DNA of 64,000 nt, from NCBI GenBank assembly GCA_037447605.1, contig CM074807.1:2789568-2853567 (forward strand), written 5' to 3'. The position numbers and the translations under genes are program-made. The stretch comes from Zygnema circumcarinatum (taxonomy: Eukaryota > Streptophyta > Zygnematophyceae > Zygnematales > Zygnemataceae). The notes under the pieces were generated by a model, which saw nothing but the letters and a program-made list of their open reading frames with translations, searched no databases and was not told where the DNA came from. The stretch's first letter is position 1. Every line of letters starts with the position of its first letter. Shown here piece by piece: positions 1 to 24,709 of this stretch.

Positions 1-8630
<8,630 letters not shown>

Positions 8631-10242
8631 TTTCCGTTTCTCAGACAATCTTCGCTGCCGAAAAAGGAGTAGAATATCCCGCCAAGTTACAAGAGGACGT
8701 TCCTAATGGCTGAATTATCAGCAGACAGAAGATTCCAAAGGCAAGTCCAGACATGCCAACGGCCGTGCCCACTGGCGGACTTCTATACATAGGATGCCAA
8801 TTCCTTCGGCCATTAGTCACCAATACCGAAGCCGGATGCAAGGCAGATGAGCCAACTGTACTTCTACAATGGCTGCCGAAACACCTCAAAAGACATCGTC
8901 ACAAGATAGGTCGCCATTCCAGCGCTAACCCTACTTCCCCCCTGGAAAGCTGCTGCCATACTGGACATGGCAGAATCCACGCCCTGGAGGCATGCCAAAC
9001 AGCTGTCACTGTTTGGAGGGAGCAGAGGCGGAAGATGAAACGGAAATGAGTTGTGCAGCATGTCTGGTTCTTGTGCAGCGAGTTCCCTTCCTTCCACCCA
9101 ATAGGCTTATTCGTCAGGCTGTGCAGTGATGCCCTAAAGATCCTTGCCCATGCCTTGAGCAGCAGTGCCCCCTACCCTCCCCTCCCCTCTCTCTCCGCAA
9201 GCCGCTGCCCTGCCACTCCCGCTCGCCGCTCCGCGCAACCCTTGGCGGCCCTGCACTGCCCCGCTTCCTTCCTTCAGTCCAGGCCTTCCTGCAAGCGCCC
9301 AGGGGGGGGGAGTGGTCCCAGGGTGCCAGGCAGCCAGCCAGCCAGCCCCGGACTGGAGGCGGACGGAGGCAGGGAGGCAGGGAGGGAGGGAGGGAGGGTT
9401 TCTGTTCTGCACCCAGCGGCGGGCAGCCGGAAGGATGGGCAGGAAACTTTCTATGCGCTTGACCGAACTTGTCCTGCCGATACAGAAAAAACTCCCTTCT
9501 GCCCAAACACGCGTAAACGTGCCATTTCATTTGACAGGCCGAGTCGCCAGATTCGCCAGTCGCGAGAAAGTTAATTCGTGGGCTATTTGCCCGTAAAATA
9601 TCGCGAAGTCCAGAGTTTTCCGGGCAGGCTGGCTCCTCGAAGTCCGGGCGGAATCAATTTCCCGAGGAGGGATGCTGCCGGCGATGATTCCCCAAGCCCA
9701 AAGCCCAAAGGCAGCGAGCGCCGCCTATCTCTCTATCCATAGCCTCGCCGGAGGCCGCCGGTTCCTAGTGGTTTCTGCGCGTCAGGCCCTGGCCGATGCC
9801 CATGCCATGCCATGCCATGCTATGCAATGCAATGATCGCATGTGCATGGATGGTGCCACAGTCGTTTTTTCCTTTTGTGCATTGGTTGGCGCCGCCCCGT
9901 GGTATCAAAACAAGGCATTCGTTCTCCCCAAAGCTTCAATGAACATCAACGCAGCTTTTGAATGCACAACAAGTCAGCAGTACTTCTCTTCGCTTTCGCC
10001 GCGCTTCCGCGTTACCGCCCTAAAACTAATACAAGGCATCATCAAAAGAGCAGCGAACGGTTTTACAGTCTGCAGGACGGGGGACTGAATGAGATAAATA
10101 TTAACAGTGCAGTAACACGGTGCAGTGCAGCACAAAAATCCGCGATTCGCTCCAGCCTTCTCCCGGTTTTCAGGCAGAGAGTGATCTCTCCAGCGGAGTT
10201 TATCTGAGGACCTCAGTAAACTGGACGTGCTTCTCGGCAGCC
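8631..10242. promoter_or_regulatory. Divergent intergenic region between kinase and NSRP1
   Basis: 1.6 kb separates the two oppositely oriented start codons, so it should contain both promoters and leaders. The centre (9160-9420) is GC-rich with C/T tracts and a (GGGA)n run at 9385-9400. Near 9800-9833 there is a short ATGCC/ATGC tandem. Open frames in this segment overlap on both strands and reflect base composition. No TATA box was picked with confidence. Confidence 0.55.
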
Positions 10243-12331
10243 ATGCTTCCTGGGCGACCAGATGTCAAGTACGGCTTGCAGCTGTCGAATAAGGTGCAGA
10301 AAAGGCAGGAGCAAGCTAGTAAGGCAAAAAACAAGCAGCTCCCACCTCCGCCTTCGATCTTCGATGATGAAGAACCCGAAAGTGTAGAGTCCGAGATTGC
10401 GCGCCAAGCTCTTAAGAAACGCGCTCAAAAAGAGGTGCATCTCTTGCCCTGTCCACCTTCTGCACAGGGATGTGCCTCCTTGCTCTTCTCCTCGCCATTT
10501 ATTATTCCACGCTTGCCATAGTTTACTAGGAAAGGCAGCCCTGCCTGCAAAACCCCTTCGAGAAAACATCTCCTGAAGGGTGTGGGCTGCAAACTGCATG
10601 GAGCAGGTGGAGCAGCAGCATGCAGCTGCACTGAAGGAGGATTCTTCTGTATTTGACTATGACGGTGTATACGATGAGATGAAGAAACCAAAGGAGACGA
10701 AAGAGGCCGTTCAGCGGCAGGTGCTACTCTTCCCTCTGAGTTATAGTGAACCTGCTGTTTTACTCGGACCCAGCAGAGTTAGGGCCAAGCGGGCACGCAG
10801 TGGCTTTCCCATCGCGCTTGACGATTTGAAAATCAATTATGCACAACAACGAGCAGGATGATTTTCAGGAAGAGCTTTGGCATTGATCTCACGATGGCGA
10901 TTTTTTGCTTCATCATAAGGGCACTGTTGTGGGACGCACCTGGGAACATGAGGTTGAATGTGTCTGCCACAATTTAGAGAGAGAGATTTTGGGTGGTCGA
11001 GGCATCTCGAGAGGCTCTCATCCGGTTCGTTTCTGGAAAGTTCGGGATTCTTTATGCGCTCATATATTTAAGTACTTTTATCATGGCATACAGTTTAGTC
11101 CTTCCGCGAAGACTGTTTGAAACTTTTACGTTGGCTAAGGATTCCGTGCACCTGCAATACCATAAGGCATTCATAACTGCAGACATTTCTTTTCACTGAA
11201 CATTGCCTGACTCATCTCGGTTGGGTTGACATGGCAGTCCAGATATATAGGTAAACTTTTGGATAAGGCTAAGGCTAGAGAACGAGAGCAGGACATCATC
11301 TATGAACGCTTGCTGAGTAAGGAGCGGGCCAAGGAAGATCATTTGTATGGCGACAAGGAAAAGTTTGTCACCAGAGCCTATAAGGAGAAATTGGCTGAAC
11401 AGGCTATGTGGCTGGAACAAGAGAAGCGCAGAGAAGCCTTGGAGGCAGCTGATGATGTGAGTTCACTGACTTAATGGCTGCAGTTGCTGGCGATTATGGC
11501 AACTAAAATGCTTATCAATTTTCTTGATACTAATGATGTGAAGCACTACCACAGATACGGCATATTGCTCTTGATAGATGAACAAGTGTGTACATGGGTA
11601 GGATTAGATTGCCTTATCGCTGTGATTCACTGAAGGTGGGTTCGCTTTTGTCGTTGGAATATGTAAAGGATTGGTCCTCATTCTCATAGAAGAGTTTTCT
11701 CTTACGGGAAGTGTGAATGCAGGCTGTTCTTGCTCCTTGGTTGACGAAGCTTGACCTGCGGTTTTACTGGTCATACTGTAATGTTTTGCTGGTTATAGAA
11801 TTTCAGATACACATCGTACATACCTATTTGAAGAAATATTGAAACGGTGGGAAGCGCATTTTGCAGGTTACAAAAAAGGAGGATCTGGGCGATTTCTACC
11901 GCAATTTGCTGCAGAAAAATGTGGCATTTGGAGGCAAAGTGGAAGAAGTGCGACAGCCACCTCCTAATGCTACAAGTGCAGTTGGGAGGCCTCCGGTAAT
12001 AGGCCCAACCCTACCCTCGGAGGACAGACAAGAAAGTAGTGCGGCAGCTGGGCCGGGGATATCTAGAGCTGTCAGTGAGGAAAGGGAGCCACACATAGGG
12101 AAACGCACAATTGAAGGGAGAGACGCACAGCCAGATGAGAGCCGTGAGCAGAAGCAGCGAGAGGCTGAAGGTGATGCAGAGGGCAACTCAGTCAGGCACA
12201 CAGTGGAGAGGCCATCAACAGTGGCTGCAAAAACGAGTGACCAATCAGAGGCTCCAAGTAAAGCTGCTGCAGAAGAGAAAGCGGCTGCGGCTAGGGAACG
12301 ATATCTTGCAAGGAAGAAGCAGCGGACTTAA
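10243..12331 (+). CDS. NSRP1: Nuclear speckle splicing regulatory protein 1-like (DUF2040)
   Basis: Homologue of NSRP1/CCDC55, a nuclear RNA-binding protein that modulates alternative splice-site choice. Four exons keep phase and give 329 residues: 10243-10434, 10607-10720, 11238-11456, 11867-12331. Family landmarks in order are KYGLQL near the N-terminus, EIARQALKKRA, SVFDYDGVYDEM, a charged coiled-coil segment (residues about 103-175, YIGKLLDKAKAREREQ, IIYERLLSKERAKEDHLYGDKEKFVT) and DLGDFYRNLLQKNVAFG. The last 120 residues are acidic/basic and low in complexity, ending ARERYLARKKQRT. The start is the first ATG in frame with KYGLQL. Intron 2 (517 bp) holds a copy of a dispersed repeat at 10878-10902. 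Confidence 0.93.
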
Positions 12332-13400
12332 TCTGTATGAAAATCTTAAAGTTGGCTAGCGTAATAGTGAGACGAGTACTGACCGAATTACAGGCGAGGA
12401 AGAGATGGGTGGATTTGTGAAAATGTTGTAGTCTTGTCTTGTCAATTGCTTGTTTTCTTGTGCCAAAGCTTCTCTTGGTGAAGAATGTTGGAAGGTTTGA
12501 AGCCTTCGCTATCAGCTTGTTCTCCCTATCTTGCACCCTGTGAAGCTCCACCATTACGATGAGCTCTCGCTAAGAAAAGCTCGTCCTCGCCTTTCCACCA
12601 TTCCTTCGCTCAAAACGACATTTCGTTCCTTTGCCTCGGCCTGCTTTCCCTCTTACCCCCCCCCCCCCCCACCCTATAGTGTACAGATGCCATGCCTTCG
12701 GCCCAGCGTCAATCCATGTTACGCCTCCACCCCCCAACGTTTTAGGATTTTTAGGGTTTTTAGGATGGGCCAGGCTTAAGCTCTGGAGCCATCACATCAT
12801 GCGTGCCCCTCCTCCCTATATAGCAGTACGTTGCACAACAATATGAACAAAAGCAACAACAACAAGAAGAAGCCATCAACAATTCGTCCCCTAGCACTGT
12901 GCCCCCCCCACCCCCCCCCCCTCAAAAAAAACCTCGCGAGGTTCGCGGTCAACAAATTGGGCCAAAAGGACCTCGTTGTACGAAATGGTACGAAGAGTCC
13001 GACGTCCGTACGCCTGTCAGTTTCAGTTACGGGGCCGTCCTCCCGTCGCGACAAAGCAACCCAAGCTCACAGATGCGTGCCACGTGGACGGTTGCGATCG
13101 CTCCTACGCCCGCCGCCACCGAATGGCCAACCACCAATTTCGGAGCCGTCTCCATGCTCCCAGATCCGTTCCAGTAACTAGTCCATGTGACGACAGTTCA
13201 ACGGATCCCGTGGGCCGTTCTCCCGCGATCTCGGCCGCACGTGCGGCACCGCCCGCCGCAGAAAGCGGGGGAGGGCTGCGGCGGCTTGGCGAGAGGGAGA
13301 GAGTGAGGGAGAGAGTGACAGTAGCTGCTGCTTGCTTGCTTCCAGCCGGCGTTGCAAGGGTTAGGTGTTTGGAGGAGGGGAGGAGGAGGAGGCAGCAGAA
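12332..13400. promoter_or_regulatory. NSRP1 3' flank and carrier promoter/leader
   Basis: 1.07 kb without a gene. It contains a 14-bp C tract near 12656-12670, telo-box-like TTTTAGGGTTTTTAGG at about 12750-12765 followed by TGGGCC, a TATA-like CTATATAG at 12816-12823, and a block at 12975-13090 with three GTACG motifs and one GCCACGTGG (13079-13087). The telo box and site-II pairing is typical of plant housekeeping promoters. Assignment to the downstream carrier gene is inferred from orientation. Confidence 0.6.
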
Positions 13401-15557
13401 ATGGCGGAGGGAAAGAAGGAGCTACCGGCGGCGTGGAATGCAGCAAAACCTTTCTTGAATGGCGGGCTCGCGGGAATGGGAGCGACCTGCGTCGTGCAGC
13501 CTATTGATATGGTGAAGGTGAGGAGGCGTAGATCTGTTCTAGGCTTATTGCCTGTTTTGGTTGAAGGGACGATCCGGCTGGTGCTCAGACGCGTATCTGT
13601 GGCGGGGGTTTTTGTATGCAGGTCCGGATCCAGATCAGTGGAGGAGGTCCGATGGCTGTGGCAAGCAAAATGATTGCGGAAGAAGGTTTTGGATCCATGT
13701 ATAAGGTGAGATTTCATTTTTGGCGTCCAGTCGTCCTGCGTCCTGTCGATCTGCATTTCCAGCTTTCGGCGGAGTATGGCTTGTGTTGATCTAAATGACG
13801 CCTGCAACGCTTTGCTCCCATCCCAAGTACGCGACCCTTTTCTCAGTGCTAAACACGCTGAAATGACTTTCTTGTATATTTGTGCAGGGATTATCTGCGG
13901 GTTTACTGCGGCAAGCAACTTACACAACTGCGCGCTTGGGCAGTTTCAAGTGAGTTTGAAATACTGTCTTTAATGTATAATGAGTACGGAGGGGAGCTGT
14001 TAAACAGTTTCCCTTTGCTCTGTGGTTTTTGATTGTTATGGATTTGACCTTTGAAAGCTCTCAAAAAGATCGGTTCTCTTCCAGTGCTCTTGATTGCAGG
14101 AGCTCAGGCAACCTTTTAATTCCGATAGTGTTGTCTGCTTGCTACTGCAGGTGGTTGTCAGCGAAAGCTGTGGAGGCTAACGAGGGCAAGGCTCTGCCTC
14201 TGTATCAGAAGGCGCTCTGTGGTCTAACTGCCGGAGCTATTGGAGCGACTGTAGGAAGTCCCGCGGATTTGGCTCTGATCCGCATACAGGCCGACTCCAT
14301 GCTGCCAGTTGCCCAGCGCCGAAACTACGCCAATGTCTTCAGCGCTCTCACTCGCATCGTTGGGGATGAGGGATTCCTTGCTCTTTGGAAAGGAGCTGGC
14401 CCAACCGTTGTTCGTGCCATGGCTCTCAACATGGGCATGCTGGCGTCCTATGACCAGTCTGTAGAATTCTTCAAGGATTCCATGGGCTTCACTGAAATCC
14501 CCACCGTCATTGGTTTGTTACTACCCCCTAGTTATCTAGTTGAGGAGGTGCAAAAGTCCATTTTAAAATGCCTCTTTTTGTCTGTGGCGAGTCTAGGCAT
14601 ACCAGTTTAAACTTCTATTTGTTTACTTGCAGAAATGTGGATAATTGAATAAGTGCATTTGTTCCTTATAAGACTATCATCATTCGTTCAATAATTCTGA
14701 CATTTTTGTTCCGCTTTGGTTGCAGGTGCCAGTGCTGTGTCAGGATTCTTTGCAGCTGCATGCAGTTTGCCCTTCGACTATGTAAAGACACAAATACAAA
14801 AGATGCAGCCGGATGCGACTGGGAAACTTCCTTATAGCGGTTCTCTTGATTGTGCCATGAAGACTTTCGCTGCTGGAGGACCATTGAAGTTTTACACTGG
14901 ATTTGGCACCTATTGCGTTCGTATTGCTCCTCATGTGATGGTAAGCTCTTAACTTCAATCGCACAGATGACTGATGCGATTACTGCACATGGGACGAAGA
15001 GTGTTCTCAAAGCAAATCCAATTGTGTATGCATGTTATAGTTCTCGTCCAGGGCGTGGAGAACTTAGATTCAAGTTCAGAAACTAAGGTGGTGGAGTTTG
15101 GAGAACTGTGTTGTTGTTGTTGCTTTCTGAAAGCTTGACTGAAGTTTAGAATATTGATTTTGGCAAGGAAGAGTTGAAATGGCAGTCAGCAGCAGGGGGG
15201 GTGTGCCTGCGAACATTTTAGTTCTTTCGTTCTTCTATTCGTGCCGTGCTTTCTCTCTGTGGTCGGCCATTTCTAACTCGTCATATTTCCAATCGTCGAC
15301 CTTAAGTCACGCAAACATTGTCTGAATAAAGGTCTTTAATGTTGTCCCCATATATGGGATGGAGCATTTCATACCGAGGAACACCCATTGGGGTTTTGAA
15401 GGATGCTGACAGTGAAGTTTGAAACTCTCTGTATTGACCACTCGTGGGTGTCTGTCGTACTGAACAATTCCATTTGCTTGTCATTTTTTTTGTCTTGCAG
15501 TTGACGTGGATCTTCCTCAACCAGATTCAGAAGTCAGAGAAGGCCCTGGGACTCTGA
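13401..15557 (+). CDS. DTC: Mitochondrial dicarboxylate/tricarboxylate carrier
   Basis: Mitochondrial carrier family protein that exchanges dicarboxylates (malate, 2-oxoglutarate) for tricarboxylates across the inner membrane. Six phase-consistent exons give 298 residues, the usual plant DTC length: 13401-13517, 13622-13705, 13888-13949, 14151-14512, 14726-14940, 15501-15557. The three carrier signatures are PIDMVK (about residue 34), PADLALIR and PFDYVKTQ. Diagnostic DTC stretches are LPLYQKALCGLTAGAIGA, WKGAGPTVVRAMALNMGML and GPLKFYTGF, and the C-terminus is IFLNQIQKSEKALGL. There is no cleavable presequence, as expected for carriers. The last exon codes for only 18 residues after a 560-bp intron. 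Confidence 0.96.
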
Positions 15558-16242
15558 GTGTAGTGCCGTATGAGGAGAGCCACAAGGGGCTACTGTTGGA
15601 GAGAGAGGTGGGCCATTCTTTTTTGATTTGGAGACGAATTCCTTATTGGGAACTAGAGGTGATGGAGCACTGTCGTTCATGCTCCCTCGCCCCTATACCC
15701 TACGACCTATTCGCAGTCTAAGCTACGGTAGCACAACAGTAGAGAGTACACATGAATTCGGTGTAGGTCTGCTCCTGAGCGTGAGCCATTTTTTAACCCT
15801 AAAATTCGCCATTGGTTGACGGTTACCGCTATGGAGTGAGGATTGATTGGGCCGCAATATGTAGGCGGTCGGTTATATGTGCCGCAGTCCAGCCGCACCT
15901 TTCTCCGACCCATTGTTGTAGAGTGCAGGTTACATGTCTTAAAGTATTTGTAACGTAAGGCAGCTCCAGAGCGGCAGAGCTCGTCGTTTCACTTCAAGTG
16001 GTTTCACTCCTTTTCAGATGGCTCTGGAGGGCAATGTGCAAGCTCTGTATGGATACGACCTCCTCGGGAATATTTTCTGACTGAGAAATTTGCATTACGC
16101 CTTATTCGGCCAGATACATGTTGGCGTGCACAATTTTTTTTCACGTATGCTCTGTATACAGATGATCTACAGATTAAAAGGCAGAAAACCTGTGGTTCAT
16201 GCCCCCACGCTGAAGGAGACTGTTGGTCAATACCCTCCGGTC
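15558..16242. other. Convergent 3' flanks of DTC and NSUN5
   Basis: 685 bp between two convergent stop codons, holding the 3' UTRs and polyadenylation regions of both genes. One telo-box-like AACCCTAAA is present near 15796. No gene was recognised. Confidence 0.6.
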
Positions 16243-19954
<3,712 letters not shown>

Positions 19955-21135
19955 GGCGCTTCCCCCTCCTCCTAAACCTCTCCCACCCCCACTCTCTCTA
20001 ACCCTCCCCCTCTCGACCCTCCTCCGCCTCCCTCTCTCCCTCTCCCTTGACCTCCCCCTTCCCCTCTCTCACTCGCCCAGTCTCACTTCCTCTCCCTCTC
20101 TCACCCTTTCCCCTCTCCCTCTCCCCTCCTCGGGCCAGATCGTACGGACACTCACCCCAAGTGGCTGCGTAGCCGTACGTTTGTACATACAGTACAAGCC
20201 AGGCGGCCCCCCACAGCTGTTTCAGGGCCGTGACAGGCCGTGACGGGCCGGAAGACAACGCCGGCTCCATAAATTGAAAAAGAGTTTGCCAATCAGTGCT
20301 CGCCACGTGGACAATTGGACTCGAACGTCTTTCGTACGCCGAGCTTTGTCCGAACCTGTACGGATGGTTGCGAGCCAGCGTGGCAGTCGTACGCCGGCGG
20401 ATCTTTGGCAGTCACGTGGCGGCAAGCAACTGGTCATAAACGACGTTACGGCGCCACGGAGGCATGAATTCATCATCCCATGCATGCATGCATACATACA
20501 TGCTGAAGACGACGAGTGCCTTGGGCCATCTTGCAACTCGCTCTCCCTCGCCGGGTTTTGGGTGGTCGGGTCACAAGCGGGGGGAGGCTGCCTGCTGGCT
20601 TCGGCGCAGCGCCTGAGAGGGAGAGAGAGGCGGCGGGAGGGAAGGGCCGCCGGGAGGGAACATAATGCGTGATGCGAGCGAGCTGCATGTTGCCAAGGGC
20701 GGGGGGGCAATGGAAATGGAAATGGAGGAAATGGGCGGGATGTGCCGCGCAATGGAACGCATGCGCTGCGTGATGCTCGTGTGTCAGTGGAGAAAGGTTA
20801 TGCGTTTCATACGTATCTAATTGGCATGGAAAAAAAATCATCGTTGCTTGTATAATCTTCCACCAAGAACAGTGGAGGGAGTTGAAATCTGCTCTTAAAG
20901 TAGCTGTTTTGAACAGGTTTGGCTAGCTCATCTTAAGCCCTGCATCTGCCACTTTCCTCCGTTTTACTTCCGATACAACCCCACAGGAAGTGGCCGTAAA
21001 GTTCCCAAATCCTGCCCGCCTGCCTGCCCGGGCCTGGGCAAATAAACACCAGGAAAGAAATCGTCAAAGAACCAACCAACCAACCAGCAATGTGCGCGTG
21101 TCGTGTCGTGTCGTGACGTGACACGACGTGACACG

Positions 21136-21240
21136 ACGTGACGTGACGTGACGTGACGTGACGTGACGTGACGTGACGTGACGTGACGTGACGTGACGTG
21201 ACGTGACGTGACGTGACGTGACGTGACGTGACGTGACGTG
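21136..21240. repeat. (ACGTG)21 perfect tandem array
   Basis: Twenty-one uninterrupted copies of the pentamer ACGTG (105 bp), preceded by degenerate units from about 21098. Each junction reads TGACGTGA, which overlaps the ACGTG core of ABRE/G-box sites with the TGACG core bound by TGA-type bZIP factors. It lies about 330 bp upstream of the FolD start. Confidence 0.98.
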
Positions 21241-21335
21241 ACGTTGGCCGAGAGTGTGCCGGCGACGGACGGACGGTACGGTGTCGCTTGTGACGGAGGG
21301 TCAGGGGTTTGGAAGGCGCGGCCGCGGAGAGAGGG

Positions 21336-21400
21336 GCGGGGGGAGGGAGAGGGAGAGGGAGAGGGAGAGGGAGAGGCAGAGGGAGAGGGCGGGAGAGAGG
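21336..21400 (+). repeat. (GGGAGA)n purine tract in FolD leader
   Basis: Imperfect GGGAGA/GGCAGA hexamers on the plus strand, upstream of the FolD start codon. They open all three frames, so apparent N-terminal extensions upstream of 21574 should not be trusted. Confidence 0.85.
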
Positions 21401-21573
21401 GGGAGAGAGGCGAGGCAGGGAAGGGCAGGGACGGAGCTGCGAGGGGGAGGGCTGCAGGGCGGAGGCGGTGGTGGGGGCAGCGCCCCGCGGAGCCTCCCGA
21501 GGCCGCCACGCTGCCGCCTCTCGCGCTACGCGCTCCGCCCTCCACCCTGCGCCTGCAGCGCCGCCTGCAGGCC

Positions 21574-23639
21574 ATGGCGGCTGCGAGCGGGCGCGCGCTC
21601 GTGGGCCATGCGCTGCTTTCGGAGGGCGCCCATGGCGGGAGGAGCGGGGCTTGGGCAGGGCGTGCAGCAGCCATGGCGGAGAATTTGCAGCTTCACGGCG
21701 CTGTGCTGAGACGGAGGGGAGCTTCAGCAGCAGCAAGCGCGCAGCTGAACGGTTATTTCCATGTAGCGGAGAGGGAGAGTGCGCTGAGGCAGCGTTGGAT
21801 GGGAGAGCCTTTCGGGTGGCGGGGCTTGGATGACTGGAGATGGATGGCGGAGCCTAATCCCTGCTCCGCCGCCCTGGATGAAGGTACAATACTATTCGCC
21901 CGCTTCTGCGTGCGCGCTCCTGCACTCTTTATGACATATTTGGAGCTTTCTTAATAACTGCCCTTTGCTGAGACAGGGTGACCTTCAGCTGAGCGTTGTA
22001 TTGACTAGTGATGCTCAGGCGTGAACGTGCAGCGAGCACCAGTGAGCAGCTTGCGGCTGTAATTGATGGAACTGCTATTGCGGGAGACATTCGGCTGGCC
22101 ATAAAGGAAGAAGTGCAAAAAATGAAGGAGGAGGTTGGCAAGGTTCCGGGCCTTGCAGTGGTGCTGGTGGGAACGCGGAAGGACTCTCAGGCGTATGTGC
22201 GAATGAAGAAGAAAGCATGTGAGCAGACGGGCATTGAAAGCTTTGGAATTGACTTTCCGGAAGATGTCACTGAACAGGAGGTGCTGGAGGCTGTGGCACA
22301 ATTGAATAATGACCCGCGGATTCATGGCGTGCTCATTCAGTTGCCACTTCCAAAGGCACGTTCTGCGAACCTTTTCGTCTTTTGCTCATCTTTGAGTGGG
22401 GGAGAGGTTTTCATGGCAGGGGTGATATGGTTAGGCTGCAGAGGATTGGTATGCAAAGGTATGCGTTTTGTTATTCAGTGGACTTCTTCTTTTTGAAGTC
22501 GCTCTTGTATAAGTCCTAGGCTTGGTGTCCACAGCATGAATATTCGAGACAGGCCACTCTGTGTAGGTCGAGTTACTGGCTTGCCTTCAAACAATATGCT
22601 CAAGTGTGTACATGGGCTTTAAGGTCTTTCATACAAGCACCAGGGAAGCGGCTCCGTCGACATTTGTAGTTTATCTCTGGCTTGACCATCTTTTCGTGCT
22701 TTAGTAGGGAAAAAGTACTCGCAGTTGAGGCATAGGTGAGTTGCGGGCACACTAAAGAGGATGCTGCTGAGGCTACGAGGGAAGGACGTGGCGTTTGTCC
22801 ATGCAGCACATGAACGAGGAGCGTGTTCTTTCTGAAGTGAGCTTAGAGAAAGATGTAGACGGCTTTCACCCCCTTAACATGGGGCGCCTGGCCATGGCTG
22901 GTCGTGAGCCCCTCTTTGCACCCTGCACTCCCTTGGGATGCATAGAGCTCCTTCACCGCTCAGGCATCTCACTGGCGGGCAAGCGAGCGGTTGTGATTGG
23001 CCGCAGCAACGTTGTGGGTCTGCCTGCTGCACTACTTTTGCAGGTGGGATATGAGAGTTGGCTCTGTTGCTACGCTCCTCCAGTGGGAAGTTTCAGAATT
23101 TTGCAACACATGATTTGACATCTGGCCATTCGCTTGGCAGTGGCTGAGCGATAGTGTACGGGGTGCGACGGGGGTTGGGTTGTGGGCTGCAGCGCAACAA
23201 CGCAACTGTGACGGTGGTGCATAGTCATACCCCAGACCCTGCTTCAGTGACCCGGGAAGCTGATATAGTGATCGCGGCAGTTGGTGTGGCAAACCTTGTG
23301 CGCAGTAACTGGTTGAAGCCGGGCGCTGTGGTCATTGATGTCGGCATCAACAGTGTGAAGGTGAGGCAAAGAAATTTTAACACTTGGCGAATTTCCACTC
23401 CGAGAGGGAATGACAGAGGGCCGGAATGACTTGATGGAGAATGTGGCGGCGGGGTGTTGCAGGATGAGACCGACAAGAGGGGCTACCGCCTTGTTGGTGA
23501 TGTGTGCTATGAGGAGGCGCGCAGAGTGGCCTCTGCCATCACTCCTGTTCCGGGGGGAGTTGGTCCCATGACCATTGCCATGCTTCTGAGGAACACTCTG
23601 ATTTCAGCCAGGCGGGCATATGGCCTCCAGGAGTCTTAA
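21574..23639 (+). CDS. FOLD: Organellar bifunctional methylene-THF dehydrogenase/cyclohydrolase (FolD)
   Basis: Converts 5,10-methylene-THF to 10-formyl-THF through methenyl-THF in organellar one-carbon metabolism. Five exons in phase give 404 residues: 21574-21883, 22033-22355, 22807-23043, 23193-23360, 23463-23639. The first 105 residues are Arg/Ala-rich with few acids, fitting a plastid or mitochondrial transit peptide. The catalytic core starts near AVIDG. Motifs are YVRMKKKAC with the FolD Tyr/Lys pair, [29 protein letters not shown] (NADP site), [17 protein letters not shown] and [11 protein letters not shown]. Intron 2 has a GC donor (CCAAAG|GCACGT), the only choice that joins LPLPK to HMNEE in frame. 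An ATG at 21674 (MAENLQ) is an alternative start. The leader frame stays open far upstream because of purine repeats. Confidence 0.94.
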
Positions 23640-24709
23640 GAGGCAGGCGGATGTTAGAGGAGGGAGGATGGGCGAAGGGACTTCAGGCAGCCAAGCATGT
23701 GGCTGTAGGGCTCTGCCCGCATTCTGCATTCTTTCTGTGCATCATTGGAGAGAGAATAAGGGCACACGTCAGAGGAGTAAGTTGAAACGGTTTCCAGGGC
23801 AGCCGTTTCACCTCAGTCCCATTTTTGCTCGGTTAGGAGTCGTTCCTGCTGGCGTGAGCTTTACCGGCTTACTAAATTTGCCATATTTTAAAAACGGAAG
23901 TATCGCTTTAGTCAATGAGTTCTGGAAGCCGAGCTGTCTCCAGTCGAGCGCTAGTATTGGGTATATACATATTGGGTTTTTCAAATGATATTTTTTCCCA
24001 TTTTTTAGATCTTTTCCAGTTTTGCGTGTCATCAGTTACATATTGAGCAAGGCATAATTTTCCTGCTCGTAATCTTGGGAGCCTCTCATCAGAGAATGGT
24101 CTTGCGCAGAGTATGCGTACTTGCTGGCATCGGCTGACGGAAAGACTACAAGATTAGTCTTCATAGATAGGTCCGACTGAATCACAGACGACAATGAAAA
24201 TGTGATGCAATAATGTGATGCAATGTTTTAGCGTTCTGAATTTCACTAATTACTGAGAATGTATCAAGTCAGTCCCGTCGGTCGAGTGCCTGAAGGCCGC
24301 GATAACTGCAAAGGCCATACTATGCTCTAGCTAAGACATTCCCGGACTTTTTAGTCAAGGAAAATTCAAAGGAGCTCGGGACCAAAATGAAAAAAAGATT
24401 GCCAAAACCAATACCCAGCGCTCGGCTGGAGATGAGAGGGGTACAACAGGAGAAGGATATCGATGAAATTTTAATTCCGCTATCTACCTTTACAATCCAT
24501 CCCGACTCGGAGTGCTGGAGGAAGCTGCCCTGCCTGAAGCCTTACACTTGGAATGCCGTGGAACCTTCCCTCACAAGAAGGGATTCTCTGTACAAGGCTG
24601 CCTACACCTGCTAAGACCATCAGTGGCTGCGTCAAAAAATCTACATAGAAAATATTGCGAACAGGGGATGGAGCAATTTTAGGCAAAAGCTGACGCTGCC
24701 ATACGCGCT
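23640..24709. other. Convergent 3' flanks of FolD and PQ-loop gene
   Basis: 1.07 kb between convergent stop codons. It is AT-rich from 23860 on and should hold both 3' UTRs. No repeat or gene was recognised. Confidence 0.6.

Larger units (their letters stand above)
19955..21573. promoter_or_regulatory. Divergent promoter region between NSUN5 and FolD
   Basis: 1.6 kb between two divergent start codons. On the NSUN5 side it is CT-rich (19975-20130), then has five GTACG motifs (20142-20393) and two CACGTG boxes (20304-20309, 20413-20418). On the FolD side it has the ACGTG array (21136-21240) and a GGGAGA-rich leader (21330-21415). Which motifs act in which direction cannot be read from sequence. 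Confidence 0.65.

Noticed and set aside
9134-9596. Overlapping Ser/Pro/Gly-rich frames at 9.1-9.6 kb
   Set aside because: They are compositional frames in the GC-rich divergent promoter of the kinase and NSRP1 genes, present on both strands at once.
12831-13458. Overlapping Pro/Arg-rich frames upstream of the carrier gene
   Set aside because: They lie in the carrier promoter and leader, overlap on several frames, and arise from C-rich composition.
20933-21736. Long frames with VTSRH repeats on the minus strand
   Set aside because: They translate the (ACGTG)n array and GA-rich leader upstream of FolD and show no protein family features.
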